Source: Bacillota bacterium
Lineage (GTDB): Bacteria > Bacillota > Clostridia > Saccharofermentanales > Saccharofermentanaceae
Reading direction: 5' to 3'
Length of the DNA stretch: 64,000 bases
NCBI GenBank assembly: GCA_023397475.1
Contig: JAEWUD010000049.1
Location: forward strand, 28,850 to 92,849
Positions 53,063-61,606 of the stretch are shown one piece after another. The first letter of the stretch is position 1, and each line of letters opens with the position of its first letter. The notes beneath the pieces were generated by a model. The model saw nothing but the letters and a program-made list of their open reading frames with translations, ran no database searches and was not told the origin of the DNA. The position numbers and the translations under genes are program-made.

Positions 53063-55159
53063 CTAGCCCTTCATGGAGAGCGAGATTCTCTTCTTCGCCG
53101 CATCCACCGAAAGGACGCGCACGCGGACCGTCTGACCGACGCGAACGACTGTGAATGGGTCTTTGACGAAGTTGTCCGACATCTCGGAAATGTGAACGAG
53201 TCCGTCCTGATGTACACCGATGTCGACAAATGCGCCGAAGGCGGAGACATTTCTCACAACCCCCGTCATGGTCATCCCTTCTCGAAGATCTGAGATTTCG
53301 GTCACGTCGGATCGGAGTTCTGGCTGGGCAATTTCGGCCCGAGGGTCGAAGCCCGGATTCGCGAGGGCTGCCAGGATGTCTTGCAGTGTCGGAAGCCCGA
53401 CCCCCAGGGTTTCGGCGACAAGCTCGGGTTGGATCGGCTTGGGCATTTTCGCGACGGCGCGGGCGACTATGTAGGATTCCGGGTGTATCCGGGTGTTGTC
53501 GAGCGGCTCATCGGAATCGGCGACGCGAAGGAAACCGGCGCACTGCGTATAGACCTTCGGTCCGAGACGGGGCACTTTGAGCAACTCGGCGCGGGAGCGG
53601 AAGGCACCGTTCTTGCTGCGATACTCGACGATGTTTTTCGCGACGGTTGTATTGACGCCGGCGATATAGGACAGGAGGGATTCGGATGCTGTGTTGAGAT
53701 CGGCGCCGACATCGTTGACGCAGGACTCGACGACACCGCCGAGCGTATGGGATAGTCGTTTCGTATCGATATCGTGCTGGTATTGTCCGACGCCGATCGA
53801 TTGCGGGTCGATTTTAACGAGTTCCGCAAGGGGGTCCTGCAGTCGGCGACCGATCGAGATCGCGCTTCTTTTCGTGAGGTCGAGGTCCGGAAATTCCGCG
53901 GCGGCCAGCGGAGAGGCGGAGTATACCGAGGCGCCGGCCTCATTAACCATCAGACATTTGACGCTCATTTTGCGATCCCGCAGGTAATCCGAGAGGAATC
54001 GTTCGGTCTCGCGAGATGCCGTGCCGTTTCCGAAGGCGATCAGCGTCACGCTGAAGCGCTGAATCAATCGATCCAGCTCGGCACTCGATTCCTCGACTCG
54101 GCTCTGCGGCGGCGTGGGAAAAATGACGCCGGTGTGGAGGGATCGCCCCGTCGGGTCGATGATCGCGAGTTTGCAGCCGGTGCGAAATGCGGGGTCGAGT
54201 GCAAGGACGGTATGTCCGCGCATCGGGGGAATCATCAGAAGGCTCTTGAGATTTTGCGCGAAAATTCGCATCGCTTCCTCTTCGGCGCGTTCGGTCAGCG
54301 CGGAGCGAATTTCCGTCGTAAGGGACGGGTGCAAAAGTCGCTTCCATGCGTCTTCGGAAGATTGGCGAAGATAGGGTGAGATAACCGGGTTATCCGACGG
54401 GAGGGTCGAGAGTATGTGGGAGAGAACAAGATCCTCCTCTGCGGCAACGGTGACGGAAAGCAACTCCTCTTTCTCGCCGCGGTTGATCGCGAGTATCCGG
54501 TGTCCCGGAATGCGCGAGACAGCCTCCGAGAAATCCGCGAATGCTTCATATACCAGAAGTTCTTTCGTATCTTTCTTACGGGATCGGGAGACGAGGCGGC
54601 CGGTATTTGTGAGTATTCCGCGAAGGCGTCCGCGCAGAGCCGGATCATCGGAGAGTCTTTCGGCGACGATATCCTCGGCGCCCGCGATCGCTTCGTCCTT
54701 ACCGGAGACGCCTTTATCGGGGCGAATTGCCGCTGCGACAGCGCGGTCGAGGTCGGCTTGGGTCGTGCGTCTCGACATGAGAATGTCGGCCAACGGTTCG
54801 AGACCTTTCTCGCGAGCGACCGAAGCACGGGTTTTACGTTTCGGGCGGTAAGGTCGATATAGATCCTCAAGGGCAGCCAGCGTTGTTGAAGCGGCAATCT
54901 TGGCTTCCAATTCCGGTGTCAACTTGTCCTGCTCCGTGATGAGACGGAGGATGTCGTCACGGCGTGCCTCGAGAGCACGAAGAGCCTGAAGACGATCGGC
55001 CAGTTGACGCAGAACCTGATCGTCGATGCCGCCGGTTACTTCTTTCCGGTATCGCGCGATGAAAGGGATGGTATTGCCGTCGTCAATCAGGGCGATGGTC
55101 TTCTCTGTTTGTTCCACGCCGAGCGACAGCTCAGCGGCGATTACTTTTGCATAATTCAT
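53063..55159 (-). CDS. tex: Tex-family RNA-binding transcription accessory protein
   Basis: 698 residues, cytoplasmic. Tex N-terminal domain (VEQTEKTIALIDDGNTIPFIARYRKE), YqgF/RNase-H-like domain (VLALDPAFRTGCKLAIID), helix-hairpin-helix modules (YIAGVNTTVAKNIVEYRSKNGAF, LKVPRLGPKVYTQCAGFLRV) and a C-terminal S1 domain (MTGVVRNVSAFGAFVDIGVHQDGLVHISEMS). The order and length match Tex. GGAGG at 5 nt selects ATG 55159 over an ATG four codons earlier. Confidence 0.96.
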   Translation of the reverse strand: MNYAKVIAAELSLGVEQTEKTIALIDDGNTIPFIARYRKEVTGGIDDQVLRQLADRLQALRALEARRDDILRLITEQDKLTPELEAKIAASTTLAALEDLYRPYRPKRKTRASVAREKGLEPLADILMSRRTTQADLDRAVAAAIRPDKGVSGKDEAIAGAEDIVAERLSDDPALRGRLRGILTNTGRLVSRSRKKDTKELLVYEAFADFSEAVSRIPGHRILAINRGEKEELLSVTVAAEEDLVLSHILSTLPSDNPVISPYLRQSSEDAWKRLLHPSLTTEIRSALTERAEEEAMRIFAQNLKSLLMIPPMRGHTVLALDPAFRTGCKLAIIDPTGRSLHTGVIFPTPPQSRVEESSAELDRLIQRFSVTLIAFGNGTASRETERFLSDYLRDRKMSVKCLMVNEAGASVYSASPLAAAEFPDLDLTKRSAISIGRRLQDPLAELVKIDPQSIGVGQYQHDIDTKRLSHTLGGVVESCVNDVGADLNTASESLLSYIAGVNTTVAKNIVEYRSKNGAFRSRAELLKVPRLGPKVYTQCAGFLRVADSDEPLDNTRIHPESYIVARAVAKMPKPIQPELVAETLGVGLPTLQDILAALANPGFDPRAEIAQPELRSDVTEISDLREGMTMTGVVRNVSAFGAFVDIGVHQDGLVHISEMSDNFVKDPFTVVRVGQTVRVRVLSVDAAKKRISLSMKG

Positions 55160-55310
55160 GGGTTCCTCCATTGGTACAAGGTTCTGCCGGGCTTCATAAG
55201 TCTATCATCTATGTTGCTGTATCGTGAAGTTCATCCTCGAAATTTGCGTCATATTGATGTTCCGGGCTTCCGGAATAAGGTGATTTCAACATTTCCCCAC
55301 AACTTTTTCG

Positions 55311-55339
55311 TTGCATCGGGGCTTGTTCTTACGTAAAAT
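55311..55339 (+). promoter_or_regulatory. Promoter of the Lrp-family gene
   Basis: -35 TTGCAT (55311-55316), 17 nt, -10 TAAAAT (55334-55339). Confidence 0.6.
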
Positions 55340-55388
55340 GGAACTGTTCGATTTTCAATATTTTCGCGAAGGACCTTCAGGAGGACCT

Positions 55389-55844
55389 ATGGATTCCATT
55401 GACAGACAGATCATCAGCCTTTTGCAGAAGAATGCCCGCTCATCGATTTCCGAGATCAGTTCGCAGGTGAATCTCTCGATCCCGGCAACGAGCGACAGGA
55501 TTCGCAAGATCGAGGCCGCCGGGATTATCACGCAATATACGGCGATCGTTGATCCCGTCGCGTTGGGAATGAAGCTCACCGCGCTGATGTTCATCAGTCT
55601 GGAGAAGCCCAGATTCTCGGACAACTTCGTCTCCTTTGTCAACACGCAGGACGAGATCCTGGAATGTCATTACCTGGCCGGAGACTTCGATTATCTGATT
55701 AAGATCGTCACGGAGAGCACAGAGACGCTCGAGCATTTGCTGCGAAGCATCAAGAGTGTCCCGGGAATTCAGAAGACGCAAACGATCGTTACCCTGTGCA
55801 CGGTGAAGAATAATCATTCCGTACTTCCTCTCGAAGAGAAATAA
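55389..55844 (+). CDS. Lrp/AsnC-family transcriptional regulator
   Basis: 151 residues. HTH_AsnC (MDSIDRQIISLLQKNARSSISEISSQVNLSIPATSDRIRKIEAAGII) followed by the RAM ligand domain (LECHYLAGDFDYLIKIVTESTETLEHLL). It would regulate amino-acid-related genes; the target is not indicated by the neighbours. AGGAGG at 4-5 nt before ATG 55389. Confidence 0.92.
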   Translation: MDSIDRQIISLLQKNARSSISEISSQVNLSIPATSDRIRKIEAAGIITQYTAIVDPVALGMKLTALMFISLEKPRFSDNFVSFVNTQDEILECHYLAGDFDYLIKIVTESTETLEHLLRSIKSVPGIQKTQTIVTLCTVKNNHSVLPLEEK

Positions 55845-56009
55845 TCAATTTTGTGTGATTTTACATCCTAAAATCTTGTGGTTACGAGCCTCTCTTCTAT
55901 GTTAAAATAGAAGCAGTTACTCGTTTTTCTCTGTGCTCTCTGATCCGTCGGCAAGTTGGTGGCTCGATTCGATCCAACGGGGGCATGTAATATATCGCGG
56001 GTTCACGAT

Positions 56010-58280
56010 ATGAAGAAGCTGCGCATCGGGTTCTTATCTGTCCTTGGCGACGAAGACAATCATACACAGATGATGAACGGCATTTTCGAGGCGGCCGACA
56101 AGCACGGTGTGTCGATTTTACGTTATGCCGTCTCCGTTCACCCGGAGGACTACGAGGGTGAGCATCTCGAACTCCAGCACATGCTGAAGGTTATCGAAGC
56201 CCAGAAAACGGACGGTCTGATGTTCCTCGGATGGATGCCCGGCATTGCGGGGAAGAATTTCCAGAGTTTTATCGACCGCTTCAGTGACATCCCGCTCGTC
56301 AGCGTCGGGGTCAACCACCCTATGATTCCCAGTGTCCATGCGACATCGGAGACGCCGATTCGCAACCTCATCCGCCACCTGATCGAGCATCACGGGTATC
56401 GGAACATCGTATTCGTTCCCCCCATGTTTCCGGATATGCGTCAAGGTTTCTATATTGAGGAAATGCGTGAACACGGTTTGTATCGCGACGAGCTGATGGT
56501 ATACGATAAGGATCTTAAGTCCACACCGATGAATGACCGGATACGGCACGTCGCGCATATGATCCTTGACCAGCGCAAGATCAAGGTAGATGCTTTCTTC
56601 TGCGTTTTCGATACGGACACACAAGATCTCTACATTGAGTTGGCCCGGCGTGGACTTTCCATCCCGAAGGATGTTGCCGTCGTCAGCAATGAGGATTCAG
56701 AATTTGCACGTTTCTCAATTCCGCCGGTCAGCGTAGTAACTTTTCCGTGGCGTGAGATCGGATATCTCGGATGCGATAAGATGGTGCGAGTTCTGCGGAA
56801 TGAACTCTTCTCGAATGCCCGAGGGGTCAGCGGCAAGCTCGTCCTTCGCAGTTCTTGCGGATGTCGTTCCGAGGAGGAGAAGCTTTCCCGCGTCCTGGAG
56901 CGCAAGCCGGATATCTTCCTTCCCGGTACCGGATACGGACGTTTGAGGGATCATTTGTCCGATTTTTCCGATGCGTATTCCGCTACTTCCCTTGATCTCG
57001 AGCGACTGGCCGATCAGCTGGTCGAGACCTTCGAGACACATCAGCGTGGGCATTTTTTCGATGAATTCCAGAAACAGCTCGACGCGATTGTTCGTAAGTT
57101 TCCCGAGCACGCCGTTATTGATCGTATCGAGGACTATTTATATGAGTTGCGTTCTACGATTCTCTCTTATTTGGGGGAGAACAACTCCGATGTGGTACTT
57201 TTCGAGGATCTCTTCCTGATGTGCAATGTTCTTCTGCAGGAGAACCGTGTCGTCGTCGCCGGTTATGAGAATACCGTTATCCGCAAAGCGCGCCGCGAGG
57301 TGATCTCCCTATGCCAGGAGATCGGCAGCACATTCAACCTAGAGATTCTCGGATCGACGATCGAGAAGGGATTATCGCGTGTCAGCATTCCCAGTTGTTA
57401 CGTCTACCTGGCGACAGATGACAGTTTCTCGGACTTTTCTCTGCTTACCGCATACGCGAACGGACGACGCCTTGATCCCGACCGCGAAGACGTGCGCGCG
57501 AAATTGAGTTTTGCCGCGCTCGTTCGCCGGCATACTCACCTGATGTGTCAGACACTGCAGGTCGACGAAGAGTTTTTTGGACTGATTTTCTTCGAACCGG
57601 GCATTCTGGATATGCGAATTTATGAGATGCTGGCACGACAGATCGCCAGCGCTCTCAAGGGTGCGTTATTACATGATGACCTCAAGGTCGAGATGGAACT
57701 TCGCAAGTTCAACGAGATGCTGATCCTTCATAACGCGAATTTCGACGCACTGACCGATCTTTACAATCGCCGCTCCTTTGACCGGACCATGTCCTACCTT
57801 TGCGGTCACGACAATACGTCCTCGGACAAGGAGTTCTACCTGATGTACTTCGATTTTGATGATTTCAAGAAGGTTAACGATACGTACGGACATGACGCCG
57901 GCGATGAGTTGATCCGCGAGATCTCACAACGGATCTTCAACGCCGTCCGGCGAGATGCTCTCATGGTACCTGCTTCGGTCAAGTCCGACGATCCGATGGC
58001 GGCGGATGAGGCGGTTTTCCGTGTCGGCGGAGATGAGTTCACCGCATTGATTCGCCACATGCCGCGACGCGAGATGCGCCGTCTGGCCACGCGCGTGATC
58101 TCCTCGGTTCGTGTCCCGTACCGAATCTCGGGAGAAGAAATCAGCGTGTCCCTGAGTATCGGCATCAGCATCTTCCCCGCCGATACCAATGAAGCGAGTG
58201 CTCTCATCAAGCAGGCCGACACCGCAATGTACCGCGCGAAGAGGAAGAAGGGCATGTTCTGCTTCCACGACGAGCGTTGA
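56010..58280 (+). CDS. Diguanylate cyclase with LacI-type ligand-binding sensor
   Basis: About 756 residues. Residues 1-290 have the periplasmic-binding-protein fold of LacI/GalR repressors (GFLSVLGDEDNHTQMMNGIFEAADKHG, VFVPPMFPD, DVAVVSNEDSEFARFSIPPVSVVTFPWREIG) but no DNA-binding helix and no signal peptide, so it should sense a cytoplasmic ligand. A helical/GAF-like region follows (about 300-560), then GGDEF (RVGGDEFTAL). About twenty extra residues lie before the GGDEF motif and the usual R-x-x-D inhibition site is missing. The start at 56010 has only a weak SD; a longer start is possible. Confidence 0.85.
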   Translation: MKKLRIGFLSVLGDEDNHTQMMNGIFEAADKHGVSILRYAVSVHPEDYEGEHLELQHMLKVIEAQKTDGLMFLGWMPGIAGKNFQSFIDRFSDIPLVSVGVNHPMIPSVHATSETPIRNLIRHLIEHHGYRNIVFVPPMFPDMRQGFYIEEMREHGLYRDELMVYDKDLKSTPMNDRIRHVAHMILDQRKIKVDAFFCVFDTDTQDLYIELARRGLSIPKDVAVVSNEDSEFARFSIPPVSVVTFPWREIGYLGCDKMVRVLRNELFSNARGVSGKLVLRSSCGCRSEEEKLSRVLERKPDIFLPGTGYGRLRDHLSDFSDAYSATSLDLERLADQLVETFETHQRGHFFDEFQKQLDAIVRKFPEHAVIDRIEDYLYELRSTILSYLGENNSDVVLFEDLFLMCNVLLQENRVVVAGYENTVIRKARREVISLCQEIGSTFNLEILGSTIEKGLSRVSIPSCYVYLATDDSFSDFSLLTAYANGRRLDPDREDVRAKLSFAALVRRHTHLMCQTLQVDEEFFGLIFFEPGILDMRIYEMLARQIASALKGALLHDDLKVEMELRKFNEMLILHNANFDALTDLYNRRSFDRTMSYLCGHDNTSSDKEFYLMYFDFDDFKKVNDTYGHDAGDELIREISQRIFNAVRRDALMVPASVKSDDPMAADEAVFRVGGDEFTALIRHMPRREMRRLATRVISSVRVPYRISGEEISVSLSIGISIFPADTNEASALIKQADTAMYRAKRKKGMFCFHDER

Positions 58281-58290
58281 GGATCGCTTT

Positions 58291-59025
58291 CTATTCGATC
58301 TTCTTCAGAAATTCCGAATACGACATGCCCGTATATTTCTTGAAGCATCGCCCGAAATAATTCGGGTCCGGAATGCCAACGCGTTCCGCCGCCTGATACA
58401 TGAGCATTTTCTGTTCGGCGAGCTCGACAGCCATTTCCATTCGTCGCGCGAAAAGATAATCGCTGAAGCTCACGCCGACCTCGGCTTTGAACATCCGGCT
58501 CAAGTAATTCGGATTGAACTCGAAAAGCAGCGCCGTCGACGTCAGATTGATGTCCGGACTGGTAAAATTCGCGCGCACGTACTCCTTGATCTTCTCCGCC
58601 GTATTACTGATCTTCGGCTCTGTCGGTTCATCAATGAAGTCGAACTTCTTCACATCGAGTTCATCCTTGATTCGCGCGAGAGCCGTCTCGATCTCGTGCT
58701 TGTCAATCGGCTTTACCAGGAAGTCGCTGATCCCGATACCGATGCATTGACGCGCGTATTCGAACTCATTAAATGCCGTGAGAACAATGATCTTCAGCTT
58801 GGGATATCGCTTAATCGCAATGCGCGAGAACTCGATTCCATCCATAAACGGCATCTTTATATCGACAAACACAATATGCGGCCGGATGTCATCGATCGTA
58901 TTAATCGCCTCGATTCCGCTCTCAGCCTCTCCCGCCACATACATTCCGAACGACGCGAAATCCACGGAGTTCTTCAGAATTCCGCGAATCGCTTTCTCGT
59001 CATCTATCAGCATCACTCGGTACAT
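58291..59025 (-). CDS. YesN-type response regulator (receiver + AraC)
   Basis: 244 residues. Receiver domain with acidic pocket LIDDE, phospho-Asp in VFVDIKMP (about 55), and Lys in LVKPID. The C-terminal AraC domain (INLTSTALLFEFNPNYLSRMFKAEVGVSFSDYL and the second helix-turn-helix AAERVGIPDPNYFGRCFKKYTGMSYSEF) binds DNA. Encoded 10 bp after its kinase; SD GAGGAGG. Confidence 0.94.
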   Translation of the reverse strand: MYRVMLIDDEKAIRGILKNSVDFASFGMYVAGEAESGIEAINTIDDIRPHIVFVDIKMPFMDGIEFSRIAIKRYPKLKIIVLTAFNEFEYARQCIGIGISDFLVKPIDKHEIETALARIKDELDVKKFDFIDEPTEPKISNTAEKIKEYVRANFTSPDINLTSTALLFEFNPNYLSRMFKAEVGVSFSDYLFARRMEMAVELAEQKMLMYQAAERVGIPDPNYFGRCFKKYTGMSYSEFLKKIE

Positions 59026-59035
59026 GACAACCTCC

Positions 59036-60790
59036 TCAAGCGCCTGTGTCCGGCAGCTTCAAACGAACTCTCGTGTATTCACCGACCTGACTCTCGATCT
59101 CGATTACATCATCTCTGCCGGAGAAGTATCGTAGGCGCTCGATGGTCCCGATCAGGCCGAACCGCTCATTAACTCCGGGATGCAAAATCTGCGCGATCTT
59201 CTCCTTCGACATTCCCACACCGCTGTCATATACCTCGATGATGATATCCGCACCCTCCCGGGCAACGCGCACGCGGATCACGCACTTCTCGCCCTTGACA
59301 CGCACCCCGTGATACAGCGCGTTCTCGACGATCGGCTGCAGTATCAGCTTCGGCACCTGCGTCGCCAGAAGCGACACATCCACCTCATATTCATCGTCAA
59401 AAATATCCCCGTATCGATACTTCTGCAGCTTCAGATAGTCCTTCACGATCTGAATCTCCGTCCGGATCGGAACCTCCGTGTTACCGCTGCTTAAGAAGTT
59501 CTTGAAAAAACTCGCCAGAGTAAAGACCGCCGTCTGCACATCCTGATCCCCCGCCTCGCCGGCCATATACGCGATTGTATCGAGCGTATTATAGAGAAAA
59601 TGCGGTTTGATCTGCTCATGAAGCACCGAAATCTCGGCGCTTCGAATCTTGTTCTCCTTGGCGATCAGCTCTTTGAAGAGACGATCAATCTCGTCGAGCA
59701 TCATGTTATACCGATTCTTCAGGTTGCCGATCTCATCGTCCGGCAATGAAAGGCTCGCCTTATGAAGACCTCCCGTCTGGGCTACAGAGTCCATCGACTG
59801 CACAAGGCTCTTGATCGGCTTGGTGATGTAGAATGATATGAACGTACTGACCAGGACAACCGAAGCGAGAGTAACCGCGAGCATCGACACGACGAGAACC
59901 GTCAGCTCCGCCGACATATTCTCCCCCGCGTAGAAGCTCTCCTTGCTGACAATCGTGAGTCCCGTTCCCTCGATCCGATAGAACGACAGAATTCTCTCAT
60001 CGCCGAGATTCCCGGCGACGCGCCGCCCGTACGGTCCCGTTTGCGAAGAAATCACAGCGTAGTCCGACGTGATATTATCACCGCACAGGTACTTGTCCTG
60101 AAACAGATATCCGAATCGGCTGTTCTCCGAGCGCAAACCTTCGTATGTCGCATCCAGATACGAAACCGGCAGGTTGATCGCCAGATATCCGAGAGTCTGA
60201 TCGGATCCCTCATCGCGCACGACGCGAACGAAGCTCAGAAGGTTCGCATGATCCTTTTGCTCGAAAAGCCCCTCACCGTTCATCGTCAATAGGTAATCGT
60301 CACTTCTCTCGTCAATCGTATCCCGCCACTCCTGCGACGCGAAAACAATCAGATTGGTGTCCGTCGCATTGCGCGTAGCACTTACATAATTCCCGTCCGG
60401 TGCGAAAACAAAAACCGAATCAATTCCCTCGAACGCATCCGCAATTCGCTCGAGGCTCTCCACCGCTTCGGTCGACTCCGCTCCGTTCATCCCCGGTCGC
60501 TTGAGAAACGAGGCAACCGCCTCATCCGTCACGATCAGGTTGCTGATATCGCTCACCCGATCCGTCTCCGCCTCGAGCTTGCCCGCGATGGCGAACATCG
60601 TATCGCGGTTCTTCTGCGCCGCGTAGTCGCTCAGATTATTACGAATCAATAGTAGGTAGATCAACACGAACAGAATCAGATACACCGCGAAAATCAGCAT
60701 GAAGAGAAACATCGTCTTCCTGCCGATCTGCATCGAAGAAAACCGCGCAAAAAGACTCTGCTTCTTCCCCGTCTCTGGCTTACCTGACAT
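59036..60790 (-). CDS. YesM-type sensor histidine kinase
   Basis: 584 residues: membrane helix (about 26-48), extracellular Cache-like domain (about 50-300), second helix, HAMP, then a His_kinase domain with the phospho-His in EQIKPHFLYNTLD and an ATPase lid (ENALYHGVR, DSGVGM). Kinases of this type usually sense sugars or other nutrients and control an adjacent ABC transporter; here no transporter is adjacent within the window. SD GGGAGG. Confidence 0.94.
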   Translation of the reverse strand: MSGKPETGKKQSLFARFSSMQIGRKTMFLFMLIFAVYLILFVLIYLLLIRNNLSDYAAQKNRDTMFAIAGKLEAETDRVSDISNLIVTDEAVASFLKRPGMNGAESTEAVESLERIADAFEGIDSVFVFAPDGNYVSATRNATDTNLIVFASQEWRDTIDERSDDYLLTMNGEGLFEQKDHANLLSFVRVVRDEGSDQTLGYLAINLPVSYLDATYEGLRSENSRFGYLFQDKYLCGDNITSDYAVISSQTGPYGRRVAGNLGDERILSFYRIEGTGLTIVSKESFYAGENMSAELTVLVVSMLAVTLASVVLVSTFISFYITKPIKSLVQSMDSVAQTGGLHKASLSLPDDEIGNLKNRYNMMLDEIDRLFKELIAKENKIRSAEISVLHEQIKPHFLYNTLDTIAYMAGEAGDQDVQTAVFTLASFFKNFLSSGNTEVPIRTEIQIVKDYLKLQKYRYGDIFDDEYEVDVSLLATQVPKLILQPIVENALYHGVRVKGEKCVIRVRVAREGADIIIEVYDSGVGMSKEKIAQILHPGVNERFGLIGTIERLRYFSGRDDVIEIESQVGEYTRVRLKLPDTGA

Positions 60791-60855
60791 GCATCCTCCC
60801 GTTGACCTCAGAAATCTATCTTTGACTCATGTTCATTGTAAAGGTGCGCGTCGCG

Positions 60856-60889
60856 AAAAACAAGAAACCGGGAGATGTAGCCCGGTTTC
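60856..60889 (-). terminator. Intrinsic terminator after the 218-residue protein gene
   Basis: Minus strand: GAAACCGGG/CCCGGTTTC with an 8-nt loop, then TTGTTTTTCG. Confidence 0.88.
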
Positions 60890-60916
60890 GGTGGTTGAGG
60901 GTTATATCGATGAGAA

Positions 60917-61573
60917 CTATTTCACCATCCAACCGATCTGGCAGTGTGGCAAAAGCTCTTCAAGTAATTGACGATCTTCCTCAGTATACGTAGCATCGTC
61001 CAGATTGACTTGTTCAAGTTCAGGAAGATCCTGAAGAACAGAAAATTCCTGATCAAGCGGGATTCCGATAAGTTGCAGACATCGAAGATCCTGGAATCTA
61101 TCTTTGAAGTAATAGAAAGACAGATTGTGTGTACCGGTCAACGTAAGACTGGAGAGATCATCGTAAAGAGTTCCGTTAATTTCATCCTCGTTTGAAAAGC
61201 ATGCGATTACGAGCGGCCCGCCGAAAAGTGCAACCCGGATCAAATAGTTATCGTTAAGAAAATAATCCGGGTTATCCTTCAGAAAAGATTGAAACAGTAC
61301 ACGAATCTGATCGATCTGAGTGATTGAGCCAGGTCCATCATATGCACATACGAATGATGCCTCATTCTCGATGAGACACTCTCTGAGAACCAGTGTGCCA
61401 TCGTAATTCTGGTCGACATAATCGATGAGTTCTATGACACGTCCCTTGTCGCGTATCCCGGCATTAGACGCCCTCATGTAAAAAAAGCACCCAAAGATTA
61501 TTGTTAGTACAAGAATCATAAATATGCTAGCAAATGCAATTTTTTCAATTTTTGAATAATTCCTTTTTCGCAT
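60917..61573 (-). CDS. Membrane-anchored protein of unknown function
   Basis: 218 residues. One N-terminal membrane helix (about 12-33), then an extracellular domain that ends in a short LRR-like stretch (LSSLTLTGTHNLSFYY, LRCLQLIGIPLDQEFSVL, LEQVNLDDA). It is not otherwise recognised. It follows the large protein gene by 33 bp with SD GGGGG, so the two probably form an operon; codon use is likewise AT-rich. Confidence 0.75.
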   Translation of the reverse strand: MRKRNYSKIEKIAFASIFMILVLTIIFGCFFYMRASNAGIRDKGRVIELIDYVDQNYDGTLVLRECLIENEASFVCAYDGPGSITQIDQIRVLFQSFLKDNPDYFLNDNYLIRVALFGGPLVIACFSNEDEINGTLYDDLSSLTLTGTHNLSFYYFKDRFQDLRCLQLIGIPLDQEFSVLQDLPELEQVNLDDATYTEEDRQLLEELLPHCQIGWMVK

Positions 61574-61606
61574 ATATTCCCCCTAGGATCTGATAAGGCC
61601 ACATTA

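Noticed and set aside
52868..53293. 141-residue plus-strand reading frame
   Set aside because: It starts in the repeat block and runs antisense into tex; no SD and no protein-like composition.
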